A stretch of 64,000 nucleotides of DNA from Pseudomonas pudica (lineage in GTDB: Bacteria; Pseudomonadota; Gammaproteobacteria; Pseudomonadales; Pseudomonadaceae). Both the position numbers and the translations under genes were made by a program. This document shows positions 49,401 to 56,977 of the stretch, in pieces; position 1 is the first letter of the stretch; each line of letters begins with the position of its first letter. The notes below the pieces were generated by a model. The model had not been told where the DNA came from. It made no database searches and saw only the letters and a program-made list of their open reading frames with translations. Location of the stretch: assembly GCF_015680405.1 (NCBI RefSeq), contig NZ_JADLJS010000025.1:16005-80004 (forward strand), read 5' to 3'.

Positions 49401-49517
49401 TGCAACCGGCAAGCGCGGGAAGGCGATGGCCCCCAGCAGCACCAAGGCGAAGGTCAGCAGCAGGGTGGCGATGGGGTGATCGATGCACCAGGCCGAAACA
49501 CCGTTGCGCGTGTTCAT
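46425..49517 (-). CDS. RND efflux transporter permease (MdtC/MuxC-like HAE1 class)
   Basis: A 1030-residue RND pump with the expected N-terminal helix (DHPIATLLLTFALVLLGAIA), porter domain, and TM4 signature with tandem aspartates (VGFVVDDAIVVVEN), characteristic of proton-driven drug (HAE) rather than metal (HME) pumps. It closely resembles MdtB/MdtC proteins, but only a single RND gene is present. It overlaps the MFP gene by 4 bases. No outer-membrane factor gene is in the operon, so it must borrow a TolC/OprM-type channel. Substrates are unknown. Confidence 0.9.
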   Translation of the reverse strand: MNTRNGVSAWCIDHPIATLLLTFALVLLGAIAFPRLPVAPLPEADFPTIQVTAQLPGASPETMASSVATPLEVQFSAIPGMTQMTSSSALGSTNLILQFTLDKNIDTAAQEVQAAINTATARLPQDLPNPPTWRKVNPADSPVLVLTVSSSQMPGNDLSDYAETLLARQLSQIDGVGLINITGQQRPAIRVQAQPEKLAAIGLTLADLRQAIQQTSLNLAKGALYGEHSVSTIAANDQLFHPDDYAQLIVSYRDGAPVHLKDVAKVINGAENAYVKAWSGDQPGLNLVIFRQPGANIVDTVDRVLAALPKLQEMLPASVEVSVLQDRTQTIRASLHEVELTLMIAVALVIGVMALFLRQWSATLVVSSVLGVSLIASCALMYIFGFSLNNLTLVAIVISVGFVVDDAIVVVENIHRHLEAGDDSRTAALKGAGEIGFTVVSISFSLIAAFIPLLFMGGVVGRLFKEFALTATATILISVVVSLTLAPTLCALFMRRPPGEHKGGFGERLVGWYEKGLDHALAHQRLTLGVFGLTLALAVAGYVGIPKGFFPLQDTGFILGTSEAAADVSYPSMIEKHQALAKIIEADPAVRAFSHSVGVTGSNQTIANGRFWIALKPRGERDVSASELIDRLRPKLAQVPGIVLYMRAGQDINLSSGPSRTQYQYVLKSNDGMALNLWTQRLTERLRENPAFRDLSNDLQLGASVTRIDIDRQAAARFGLTTTDVDQALYDAFGQRQISEFQTETNQYKVILELDARQRGKAESLNYFYLRSPLTNEMVPLSAVAHVAPPSTGPLSISHDGLFPAANLSFNLAPGVALGDAVTILERTQRELGMPDSISGNFQGAAQAFQSSLSSQPWLILAALVAVYIILGVLYESFVHPLTIISTLPSAGLGALILLWAMGQDFSIMGLIGVVLLIGIVKKNGILLIDFALEAQRRQGLTPEQAIHQACPTRFRPIIMTTLAALLGAVPLMFGFGTGAELRQPLGIAVVGGLLVSQALTLFTTPVIYLALERLFHRRRAARAAAPSAS

Positions 49518-50677
49518 GGCTGGCTCCGGCGGTCGGCTATTTCTGACGGCGCGGGGGCGTCGGGGGCCACCTCGACCCGCGAACCGGGCTTGAGCCGCGA
49601 GTGGCCATCGAGCACCAGGCGCTCGCCCGGCTTGACCCCGGCGATGACGTTAAGCCCGCTGTCCTGGTACAACACCTTGACCGGCACACTGGTGACCTTG
49701 TCACCGTCCAGGCGGTAGACGAAATGCCCGTCGACGCCGCGCTGTACCACTGGCGGTGGCACTACCAGGGCGTTTTCCTCCACGGCGGTGCGCAGGCGGA
49801 TGGTGACCAACTGGCCCGGCCACAGGTGGCCGTCCTTGTTGTCGAACTCGGCTTTTACCCGCACGGTGCCGGTGGTGGCGGAGATCTGGTTGTCGATCAG
49901 TGCCAGGTGGCCTTCACCGAGCAGGCTGCGTTCGCCGTCGGCATCCATGTAGGCCTGAACCAGTGCCGGGGTGGGCGCCTTAAGCAGGCTTTGCAGGGTT
50001 GGCAGCATCTGCTGCGGCAGGGAGAATTCGACGGCGATCGGATCGATCTGGGTGACGCTGAACAGGCTGCGGGTATCGCTGGTACGCACCAGGTTGCCGG
50101 GGTCGACGTTGCGAATACCCACCCGGCCGGTCACTGGCGAGCGGATCTGCGTGTACGACAATTGCACCTCGGCATTGGTGATGGCCGCCCGGTTGCCCTT
50201 GACCGTGGCTTGCAGGCGGTTGACCAAGGCCTGCTGCTGGTCGAGGGTCTGCTTCGACACGCCGTCGTCGGTACTCAGCAGGCGGTAGCGCTGCAGGTCG
50301 ACGTCAGCTACCTGGATCTGCGCCTGGCTCTGGCCGAGTTCGGCGCGGGCCTGGTCGAGGCTGGCCCGGATGGCTCGGTCGTCGAGGGTGGCCAGCAGGT
50401 CGCCTTCCTTCACCCACTGGCCTTCCTTGACCAGCACCTGGGTCAGTACCCCCTCCACTTGCGGCCGCACTTCGACGCTGTGCAGCGACAGCACCGAGCC
50501 GATGGCGCTGGCGTAGCGCGGCACGTCCTGCTGCACGACACTGACCACGCGCACCGGGATGGCGGTTTGCGCACGGGCGGCAGGTGCTGGCTGGCGCTGG
50601 CCGAACCAGATACCCGCTACCGCCAGGACCAGGAGCGCCAGGGCGGCGAGGATGACAGGGCGGGACGGACGTCGCAT
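49514..50677 (-). CDS. RND efflux membrane fusion protein (MdtA-like)
   Basis: A 387-residue periplasmic adaptor. An N-terminal hydrophobic anchor (PVILAALALLVLAVAGIWFG) precedes a biotinyl-lipoyl half-motif (VEVRPQVEGVLTQVLVKEGQ), a coiled-coil hairpin, and the returning half (SYTQIRSPVTGRVG). It links the RND pump to an outer-membrane channel. ATG 50677 is preferred over a GTG at 50689 because AAGGTG lies upstream of the former. First gene of the operon MFP-RND-RR-HK. Confidence 0.9.
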   Translation of the reverse strand: MRRPSRPVILAALALLVLAVAGIWFGQRQPAPAARAQTAIPVRVVSVVQQDVPRYASAIGSVLSLHSVEVRPQVEGVLTQVLVKEGQWVKEGDLLATLDDRAIRASLDQARAELGQSQAQIQVADVDLQRYRLLSTDDGVSKQTLDQQQALVNRLQATVKGNRAAITNAEVQLSYTQIRSPVTGRVGIRNVDPGNLVRTSDTRSLFSVTQIDPIAVEFSLPQQMLPTLQSLLKAPTPALVQAYMDADGERSLLGEGHLALIDNQISATTGTVRVKAEFDNKDGHLWPGQLVTIRLRTAVEENALVVPPPVVQRGVDGHFVYRLDGDKVTSVPVKVLYQDSGLNVIAGVKPGERLVLDGHSRLKPGSRVEVAPDAPAPSEIADRRSQP

Positions 50678-50827
50678 CGGCGCGGGCACCTTGGCCAGAG
50701 GGGATGGGAATGGTTGTCTGTATTCAAACTTATAGCCCCCGAACCGGGTCGGCAGCGTGACCGCTGGCTGACAGCGCTGTCAGTTTTGCCTGCACCACCA
50801 TCACACATCTGGCATGCGAACTGCGAC

Positions 50828-50919
50828 CCCTGTGGGAGCGGGCATGCCCGCGAAGAATACAACGCGATGGATGGCACCGGCTGCGCCGGTGTTCGCGGGC
50901 ACGCCCGCTCCCACAGGGA
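50828..50919. repeat. REP pair (inverted)
   Basis: CTGTGGGAGCGGGCATGCCC with GCGAAGAA, and TTCGCGGGCACGCCCGCTCC. The arms bracket ACCGGCTGCGCCGGT. The arms differ in the centre (CATG versus CACG). Confidence 0.85.
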
Positions 50920-50970
50920 CCACGGCAGGCTTTGGTTCTTGAGCAAGGCAGTTGCCCTGCAAGGGCATAG

Positions 50971-51705
50971 CTAGAAGCTGATGAAGGCGTAATACACCGG
51001 GGGCTCGTTGGTGGTGCGCAAACCATGTTCCCGCAAACTCGCCACCAGCGCCGCGTCCTCCACATGCAGGGCCCACTGTGCCCGACCAACCTCTGGTACC
51101 TGGGCCAGGGCCGCGCTGAACGCGCCCATGTCTGGCAGATAGGCAGTAAACCCGTTGCCCTTGAGCGCACTGGTGGTCATGCCCAGCGCCTGGCACACCG
51201 CCACCTTGGCGGCGATGTCATCGCGGTCGGCCTGGCGCGAGGCCTGCACCAGCGCCTCCAGCCCGGCATCGACCAGTTGCGTGCCGTGAATCAGCTCCGG
51301 CCCCTGTTGCCAGGCTTCCGGCGGGCAGTCCTTGCTGCCTGGCCGCAGCGGGATATGCGGGTTTATTTCCACCGGGTAGATGCGGCAGACCAGCGGGCGC
51401 TGGTCATAGATAGTGCACAGGTCGTTGTCGTCGAGGTTGCGGCAGCGCCCGGGGTTGAAGGCGGCAAAGGTCACCGATACGCGCGCCTCGCCTTCGCCAC
51501 AGGGCACAGGGTGGGAACGACGCAGCACATGATCACGCTGTTCTACCGGCATGCCGGGGCCGTCTGCCACGAAAGCTTCGATCAGCACCACCACCTGGCC
51601 GTCGTTGTTCGCCCAGCGGCGCGCTTCCGCCAGGGTCAAGGGCACGTGGTGGCCGGTACAGCACTTGCCGCAGCCGGTACAGGCGAAACGCAGGCTGTCG
51701 GTCAC
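50971..51705 (-). CDS. YkgJ-family cysteine cluster protein
   Basis: A 244-residue protein starting at GTG 51705, with a very strong GGAGGTCAA ribosome site. The cluster FACTGCGKCC (Cys9, 12, 15, 16) is followed by further cysteines in GRCRNLDDNDLC and LVCRIYP, the pattern of the YkgJ/FliB-like (CxxCxxCC) family that binds zinc or an iron-sulfur cluster. The C-terminal 100 residues are helical and unremarkable. The GTG overlaps the TGA of the preceding small exported protein gene (GTGA), implying coupled translation. Confidence 0.88.
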   Translation of the reverse strand: MTDSLRFACTGCGKCCTGHHVPLTLAEARRWANNDGQVVVLIEAFVADGPGMPVEQRDHVLRRSHPVPCGEGEARVSVTFAAFNPGRCRNLDDNDLCTIYDQRPLVCRIYPVEINPHIPLRPGSKDCPPEAWQQGPELIHGTQLVDAGLEALVQASRQADRDDIAAKVAVCQALGMTTSALKGNGFTAYLPDMGAFSAALAQVPEVGRAQWALHVEDAALVASLREHGLRTTNEPPVYYAFISF

Positions 51706-52013
51706 TTGACCTCCGGGCTCCACTCGCTGACGAAGGCGCGCTGGTGCTGGCGGTCGTACAGGCACAGCTCGGTGCCGGTGCGTTGCTGCATGTGCTTCTG
51801 GGGGTAGACACCTTCGATCAGCAGGGCGCTCATGCCGATCTGGTCATCGAACTCGGCGGGCTTGCTTCGGGCGTGGGCATCCTTGAACTGGCTGGCGGCC
51901 AGGCAAGCCTTGAGCATCTGCTGGCGCTGCTCGTTCCAGGCCTGGCTGCTGGAGGCTTGGGCGATACCGCTGAAGAGGGCGCAACTGATCAGGATAGAGC
52001 TGAGAAACTTCAT
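51702..52013 (-). CDS. Small exported protein coupled to the YkgJ gene
   Basis: A 103-residue protein with a Sec signal (MKFLSSILISCALFSGIAQA, cleavage near residue 20). The mature part has two cysteines (KACLAAS and ELCLYDRQ), which may form a disulfide. I do not recognise the family. The start at 52013 is chosen because the signal peptide begins there. It overlaps the YkgJ gene by 4 bases, so a shared function, perhaps in metal or redox handling in different compartments, is possible but unproven. Confidence 0.75.
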   Translation of the reverse strand: MKFLSSILISCALFSGIAQASSSQAWNEQRQQMLKACLAASQFKDAHARSKPAEFDDQIGMSALLIEGVYPQKHMQQRTGTELCLYDRQHQRAFVSEWSPEVK

Positions 52014-52101
52014 ACGCGATTCCGGCAAGTTACTTGCGAGGGGCGCGAATTATGCCCGACTCGACCCCGGCGGTAAGCCGGGGAGTTTGTCTCCGAATAT
52101 A

Positions 52102-53001
52102 TCAACGCTCGGCGAACACCACAGCGCGCGCCGCCACCACCAGACAATCGGTCAGCTCCGGCGAGGAGAATTTGGTGAGGATGGCATTGGCCCCGGCCTG
52201 GGTCGCCTTTTCGCTGCTCATGGCGCTGTCCAGAGAGGTGTGCAGCAGAATGTAAAGGTGCTGGAAGTCGGGGGTTTCGCGCAGGGTTCGAGTGAAGGCG
52301 TAGCCGTCCATTTCGCTCATTTCGATGTCGGAGACGATCACGTTGATTTCCTGCGCGGTGCCTTGCAGTTCAAGCAACACGTTGATGGCGTCCTTGGCGC
52401 TGCGCGCGGTGTGGCATTCGATGCCGAGGTTGCGCAGGGTGTGCACCGACTGCTGCAGGGCCACCTGGCTGTCGTCCACCACCAGGATGTTGGCGGCGGC
52501 CAGCAGGCTGGCGTCTTCCTCGCTCAAGTTGCCGTGAGGCTGCTCGGGCACCGGTGGGGCGATGGCGTGGATGACTTTTTCGATGTCCAGCACCTGCACC
52601 AGGGTGTTGTCGACCCGGGTCACGCCGGTGATGAACGAGCGGCTGCCCGAGCCGTAGGGTGGTGGTTTGATGTCGGTGCTCAGGCAATGCACGATGCGGC
52701 TGACCGCTTGCACATGCAGGCCCTGGCGTGAGCGGCTGATCTCGGTGACGATCAGGCAGCCGCCGTCCGGGTCGGCCAGCGGCCGTTCGCCAATGGCCCG
52801 GGACAGGTCGATGACCGACAGCGAATTGCCGCGCAGGGTCGCCACGCCTTTCACGTGGGGATGCGATTCGGGCAGTTTGGTCAGCGGCGGGCAGGGGATT
52901 ATCTCGCTGACCTTTAGCAGGTTGATTGCCATCAACTTGCCGCTGCGCAGGGTGAACAGCAGCAGGGACAGCGAATCCGCGCGGGCATTTTGCGTGGCCA
53001 T
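52102..53001 (-). CDS. cheV: Chemotaxis coupling protein CheV
   Basis: A 299-residue fusion of an N-terminal CheW-like domain (LLFTLRSGKLMAINLLKVSE, HVKGVATLRGNSLSVIDLSR) and a C-terminal receiver domain with AspAsp (VVDDSQ), phospho-acceptor Asp in IVSDIEMSEMDG and LTKFSS. CheV links chemoreceptors to CheA and buffers phosphoryl flow. AAGGTCACC precedes ATG. In KT2440, as I recall it, the gene after cheV is part of the lapF transporter cluster; here norR follows. Confidence 0.92.
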   Translation of the reverse strand: MATQNARADSLSLLLFTLRSGKLMAINLLKVSEIIPCPPLTKLPESHPHVKGVATLRGNSLSVIDLSRAIGERPLADPDGGCLIVTEISRSRQGLHVQAVSRIVHCLSTDIKPPPYGSGSRSFITGVTRVDNTLVQVLDIEKVIHAIAPPVPEQPHGNLSEEDASLLAAANILVVDDSQVALQQSVHTLRNLGIECHTARSAKDAINVLLELQGTAQEINVIVSDIEMSEMDGYAFTRTLRETPDFQHLYILLHTSLDSAMSSEKATQAGANAILTKFSSPELTDCLVVAARAVVFAER

Positions 53002-53092
53002 GGTGACCTTCGTGGGGAACAGGGGATAACCGGTTATCGGCCTGTTCGGGCTTGGCTTTAGTCATTTTGCAGCGAGCCAGGGAATGCTCCGG

Positions 53093-53178
53093 ACCCTGTG
53101 GGCTTTAGCCGCGAACACCGGCGCAGCCGGTTCCATGCACCGCTTGGATTCTTCGCGGCTACAGCCGCTCCCACAGGT
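53093..53178. repeat. REP-like pair, CTTTAGCCGCG variant
   Basis: CCCTGTGGGCTTTAGCCGCG and TTCGCGGCTACAGCCGCTCC are inverted, enclosing ACCGGCGCAGCCGGT. It lies between norR and cheV, the site where a lapF-like cluster sits in other strains. Confidence 0.75.
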
Positions 53179-53183
53179 ATCAA

Positions 53184-54737
53184 TCAGCGCAGACCCAGCC
53201 GACGAGCCAGGCGACTAAGGTTGGCGCGGTCCAGGCCGAGTTCCCGGGCAGCCGCTGCCCAGTTTTCTCCGTGCCGCTGCAGGCAGGCCTCGATCACCTG
53301 GCGCTGGTAGCTGTCGACAGCTTCACGCAGCCCCCCCTCGGGTAGCGGCGCTGCTGGCGAGGGCGCGGCAGGGGAGGGCGGGGTGCCGGGCGTTGCCGTT
53401 GCGCGCAGGTCCAGGTCGATGGCTTCCAGGGTGAGGATGCGTGGCCTGTCGGAATGTTGGCCCAGCGCCTTGAGCGCCGAGCGGCCGATCAGGTGTTCCA
53501 GTTCACGCACGTTGCCTGGCCAGTCGTAGGCCAGCAGCGCGGCCTGGGCCTCGCTGCTCAGGCGCAGGCTGTTCAGGCCCAGGCGCGATCGGTTCTGTTC
53601 GAGGAAATAGCCGGCCAGTAGCAGCACATCGCGCCCACGTTCGCGCAACGGCGGCACATGCAGCGGATATACGCTGAGGCGGTGGTAGAAGTCGGCGCGG
53701 AAATTGCTATTGCGTACTTCTGCTGCCAGGTCGCGGTTGGTGGCTGCTATCAGGCGCACATCCACCCGGTGTTCGCGGTCCGAGCCCAGGCGCTGCAACT
53801 GGCCGCTCTGCAGCACGCGCAACAGCTTGGCTTGCACCGTCAATGGCAGCTCACCGACTTCGTCGAGGAACAAGGTGCCGCCATTGGCCAGTTCGAACTT
53901 GCCGCGGCGCTCGCCATGGGCACCGGTGAAGGCACCGCGCACATGGCCGAACAGTTCGCTTTCCACCAGGGTATCGGGCAGGGCGGCACAGTTGAGGCTG
54001 ACCAGCGGTTTGTCGGCGCGGTTGCTGGCCTGGTGCAGGGCCTGGGCCACCAACTCCTTGCCGACACCGGTCTCACCGGTGATAAGCACGGTCAGGTCGC
54101 TGCCACCGACCAGGCGGATTTCCTCCACCAGGCGCTTGTGCGCGGGGCTCTGACCAATCAGCTCTTTGTCCTGGCCGCTGGCCTGGCGGTAGATCTCCGC
54201 GCGGTGGTGTTCGTCTTCCGCGCGCAGGGCCAGGTGCTCGATGCGCTCGGCCACGGTGACCGTGGCGGCGGCCAGGCTGGCGAAGGCCTGCAGGGCACCC
54301 AGCTCCAGGCTCTGGAATTGCCCGGGGGTGAGGGCATCGAGGGTAACCAGGCCCCAAGGGCGCTCATCGACCATCAACGGGCAGCCCATGCAGTCATGTA
54401 CTTCCAGGTTGGCATCGGGGGCGTTGACCAGGCCGTCGTAAGGGTCGGGCAGCTCCGAGTCGCTGGCGAAGCGGGTTGGTTCCGCGCTGCTGAGCAGTAT
54501 CTGGAAGCGTGGGTGCTCGCTGACCCGGAAGCGCCGGCCCAGGGTATCGGGGCTCAGGCCGTCCACTGCCAGCGGCACCAGCCACTCGCCGTCCAGGCGC
54601 AGCAAAGCGGCGGCATCGCAGGGCAGTAGCCCACGCATGGCCTGCAACAGGCGGCGATAGCGCTCCTGGTCGGGCAGGTCGCGGGAAAGGTCGCTAACCA
54701 GGGGCAGCAGGGTGGTGAGCAGAGGCTTCGTGGTCAT
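53184..54737 (-). CDS. norR: Nitric oxide-responsive transcriptional activator NorR
   Basis: A 517-residue sigma-54 activator with three domains: GAF sensor (about 20-175), AAA+ ATPase (about 195-430; GETGVGKELVAQ, GHVRGAFTGAH, FLDEVGELP) and Fis-type helix-turn-helix (GENWAAAARELGLDRANLSR). The GAFTGA loop that contacts sigma-54 is intact. NorR binds NO at a non-heme iron in the GAF domain. AGGAG precedes ATG 54737. It is divergent from hmp, its expected target. Confidence 0.93.
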   Translation of the reverse strand: MTTKPLLTTLLPLVSDLSRDLPDQERYRRLLQAMRGLLPCDAAALLRLDGEWLVPLAVDGLSPDTLGRRFRVSEHPRFQILLSSAEPTRFASDSELPDPYDGLVNAPDANLEVHDCMGCPLMVDERPWGLVTLDALTPGQFQSLELGALQAFASLAAATVTVAERIEHLALRAEDEHHRAEIYRQASGQDKELIGQSPAHKRLVEEIRLVGGSDLTVLITGETGVGKELVAQALHQASNRADKPLVSLNCAALPDTLVESELFGHVRGAFTGAHGERRGKFELANGGTLFLDEVGELPLTVQAKLLRVLQSGQLQRLGSDREHRVDVRLIAATNRDLAAEVRNSNFRADFYHRLSVYPLHVPPLRERGRDVLLLAGYFLEQNRSRLGLNSLRLSSEAQAALLAYDWPGNVRELEHLIGRSALKALGQHSDRPRILTLEAIDLDLRATATPGTPPSPAAPSPAAPLPEGGLREAVDSYQRQVIEACLQRHGENWAAAARELGLDRANLSRLARRLGLR

Positions 54738-54751
54738 ATAGACTCCTGTGA

Positions 54752-54788
54752 GTCGATATGACTATACGTCGAAGTGGGTCGTTTTGAC
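54752..54788. promoter_or_regulatory. NorR-binding sites upstream of hmp
   Basis: Two GT-N7-AC elements, GTCGATATGAC (54752-54762) and GTCGTTTTGAC (54778-54788), match the NorR site pattern. A third half-conserved copy (GTCAACCCACT) begins at 54798. Confidence 0.6.
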
Positions 54789-54828
54789 ATGACCTGCGTC
54801 AACCCACTGATTTTGCTGGAGATAAATG

Positions 54829-54846
54829 TTGGCACGATTGATGTAA
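54829..54846 (+). promoter_or_regulatory. Sigma-54-like promoter of hmp
   Basis: GTTGGCACGATTGATGTA has a perfect -24 block (TTGGCACG), but the -12 position reads GT instead of GC at the N10 spacing. It is downstream of the NorR sites and 46 bases before the hmp start. Confidence 0.5.
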
Positions 54847-54891
54847 CAGCTCGAGCAGTCATTTGAAGCCACAGGCTCAGGAGTTGTTGCA

Positions 54892-56070
54892 ATGCTCAAT
54901 GCCGAACAACGTGCAATCATCAAGGCCACTGTCCCCCTGCTGGAAAGCGGTGGCGAAGCGCTGACCACTCACTTCTACAAGATGATGCTCAGCGAGTACC
55001 CGCAAGTGCGCCCGCTGTTCAATCAGGCCCACCAGGCCAGCGGTGACCAACCGCGCGCCCTGGCCAACGGCGTGCTGATGTATGCCCGCCACATCGACCA
55101 GCTGGAGCAGCTTGGCGGCCTTGTCGGCCAGATCATCAACAAGCACGTTGCCCTGCAGATTCTGCCGGAGCACTACCCGATCGTCGGCAGCTGCCTGCTG
55201 CGCGCCATCGAAGAAGTGCTGGGCAAGGAGATCGCCACCCCTGCGGTGATCGACGCCTGGGGCGCGGCCTATGGCCAGCTGGCCGATATCCTGATCGGCG
55301 CGGAAGAGAACCTCTACAAGCAGAAGGAAGAAGCCGAAGGCGGCTGGCGCGGTACCCGCGAATTCCGCCTGGTGCGCCGTGAGCAGGAAAGCAGCGAGAT
55401 CGTTTCGTTCTACTTTGCCCCGGTGGATGGCGAGCCGGTGCTAAAGGCCGAGCCTGGCCAGTACATCGGCCTGAAGCTGGACATCGACGGCGCCGAGCAG
55501 CGCCGCAACTACTCCCTGTCTGCACTGTGCGACGGCAAGGAATACCGCATCAGCGTCAAGCGCGAGGCGGGTGGCAAGGTGTCCAACTACCTGCACGATG
55601 TGCTGGCGGTGGGCGATACCCTGCAGCTGTTCCCGCCGGCAGGCGATTTCACCCTGGCAGCGAGCGACAAGCCACTGGTGCTGATCAGCGGTGGCGTGGG
55701 TATTACCCCGACCCTGCCAATGCTGCAGGCGGCACTGCAAACCCAGCGTGAGGTGCATTTCATTCACTGCGCCCGTAACGGCGCCGTGCATGCCTTCCGC
55801 GACTGGATCGACGAGCTGGCCGAGCGTCACCCGCAGCTCAAGCGCTTCTACTGCTATGCAGAGCCGCAGGGTGGTGCCGCCGCTGATGCCGTGGGCCTGC
55901 TGAGTGAGGACCTGCTCGGCGAATGGCTGCCGCAAGAGCGAGACGTGGATGCCTATTTCCTCGGGCCCAAGGGCTTCATGGCGGCGGTCAAGCGCCAGCT
56001 GAAAGGCCTGGGTGTGCCAGAGCAGCAGAGCCGCTACGAGTTCTTCGGGCCGGCGGCTGCGCTGGAGTGA
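54892..56070 (+). CDS. hmp: Flavohemoprotein nitric oxide dioxygenase
   Basis: A 392-residue flavohemoglobin. The globin domain (1-140) has the proximal His in INKHVAL; FAD-binding RNYSLSAL and NAD(P)H-binding ISGGVGITPTLPML follow in the reductase domain. It oxidises NO to nitrate using NADPH and O2. AGGAG lies before ATG 54892. Divergent norR, NorR sites and a sigma-54-like promoter all indicate NO-induced expression. Confidence 0.96.
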   Translation: MLNAEQRAIIKATVPLLESGGEALTTHFYKMMLSEYPQVRPLFNQAHQASGDQPRALANGVLMYARHIDQLEQLGGLVGQIINKHVALQILPEHYPIVGSCLLRAIEEVLGKEIATPAVIDAWGAAYGQLADILIGAEENLYKQKEEAEGGWRGTREFRLVRREQESSEIVSFYFAPVDGEPVLKAEPGQYIGLKLDIDGAEQRRNYSLSALCDGKEYRISVKREAGGKVSNYLHDVLAVGDTLQLFPPAGDFTLAASDKPLVLISGGVGITPTLPMLQAALQTQREVHFIHCARNGAVHAFRDWIDELAERHPQLKRFYCYAEPQGGAAADAVGLLSEDLLGEWLPQERDVDAYFLGPKGFMAAVKRQLKGLGVPEQQSRYEFFGPAAALE

Positions 56071-56127
56071 TGTAGTGCCTGCACCGGTCTCATCGCCGGC
56101 GTGCCCGCGAAGAGACCCGTGCAGGCT
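56071..56127. repeat. Degenerate REP after hmp
   Basis: CCGGTCTCATCGCCGGCGTG followed by CCCGCGAAGAGACC, a rearranged REP: two partial arms that no longer form the standard palindrome. Confidence 0.55.
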
Positions 56128-56164
56128 TGCAGAATACTTATACGGGCCGCTGGGCCGCACCTCA

Positions 56165-56302
56165 ACTATCTCCCTATATATAAAGGAGAGATGAAAGCGG
56201 CTGTGCAGCTTTCATCTTTAATCTTCCTTTAATCACGGTATCCTTCACTCCCGGGTGTCGAGGGGCTTGCCCCTGCGCGGCACCCGGGCAGCCGCTTTTT
56301 TT
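56165..56302 (+). ncRNA. Structured RNA element with two strong hairpins and a U-tract
   Basis: Hairpin A: AGATGAAAGC (56189-56198) pairs with GCTTTCATCT (56208-56217), and the outer TAAAGGA (56181-56187) pairs with TCCTTTA (56225-56231). Hairpin B: CCCGGGTGTCG pairs with CGGCACCCGGG (56250-56260 with 56278-56288), continued by AGGGG-CTTG-CCCCT. CAGCCGC (56289-56295), just before seven Ts, is perfectly complementary to GCGGCTG (56197-56203) in and beside the loop of hairpin A. This could be a small RNA ending in a terminator, or an attenuator before dsbB. A 13-codon ATG frame at 56191 has its ribosome site too close. Neither promoter nor family is recognised. Confidence 0.5.
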
Positions 56303-56470
56303 GCCGCCCGGCGTTGAACCGACGTCGTTGCGACCGGTCTCAGCCACACCGGATAGCCCTGCGCAGCGCTATCACGCCGCTTCCTCGGCACGCTCAAAGG
56401 CCCTGCCCAGCGTGTAGACTTGCGCCAGGCAGGCGGATCACGCTGCCACTATCCATCGAAGGAACCGGCA

Positions 56471-56977
56471 ATGAACGAACAAACATCGCGCCTGAATCGG
56501 GAACGGCGCTTTCTGGTACTGTTGGGCCTGATCTGCATTTCGTTGATCGGCGGCGCCCTCTACATGCAGATAGTCCTGGGCGAGGCACCATGCCCGCTGT
56601 GCATCCTGCAACGTTATGCGCTGTTGTTCATCGCCGTGTTCGCCTTCATCGCCGCGGCGATGCCCGGGCGCCGTAGCCTGACCTTCTTCGAGGCCCTGGT
56701 GGTACTCAGCGCCATTGGCGGAATCGTTGCGGCCGGCAACCATGTGTATATACTCGCCAACCCAATGGTCAGTTGCGGCATCGACACCCTGCAGCCGATC
56801 GTGGACGACCTGCCGCTGGCCAAGCTCTGGCCGCTGGTGTTCCAGGTCGACGGCTTCTGCAGCACGCCGTACCCGCCGATCCTCGGCCTGTCGCTGGCGC
56901 AATGGGCGCTGGTGGCGTTCGTCCTGACGGCCGTCCTGGTTCCGCTCGGCATCTACCGCAACCGACGCCAGGCTTAG
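56471..56977 (+). CDS. dsbB: Disulfide bond formation protein B (DsbB)
   Basis: A 168-residue inner-membrane protein with four hydrophobic segments (about 15-35, 48-64, 72-92, 143-163). The first periplasmic cysteine pair is CPLC (Cys41, Cys44), the second is Cys102 and Cys130. It reoxidises DsbA by passing electrons to quinones. GAAGGAACCGGCA precedes ATG 56471. It is upstream of the cyo operon on the same strand but 559 bases away. P. putida has more than one DsbB; which this is cannot be said. Confidence 0.9.
   Translation: MNEQTSRLNRERRFLVLLGLICISLIGGALYMQIVLGEAPCPLCILQRYALLFIAVFAFIAAAMPGRRSLTFFEALVVLSAIGGIVAAGNHVYILANPMVSCGIDTLQPIVDDLPLAKLWPLVFQVDGFCSTPYPPILGLSLAQWALVAFVLTAVLVPLGIYRNRRQA

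Noticed and set aside
56191..56232. 13-codon leader peptide (ATG after AAAGGAG) before dsbB
   Set aside because: Only two or three bases separate the ribosome site from ATG, and both are inside a strong hairpin; kept as part of the RNA element instead.
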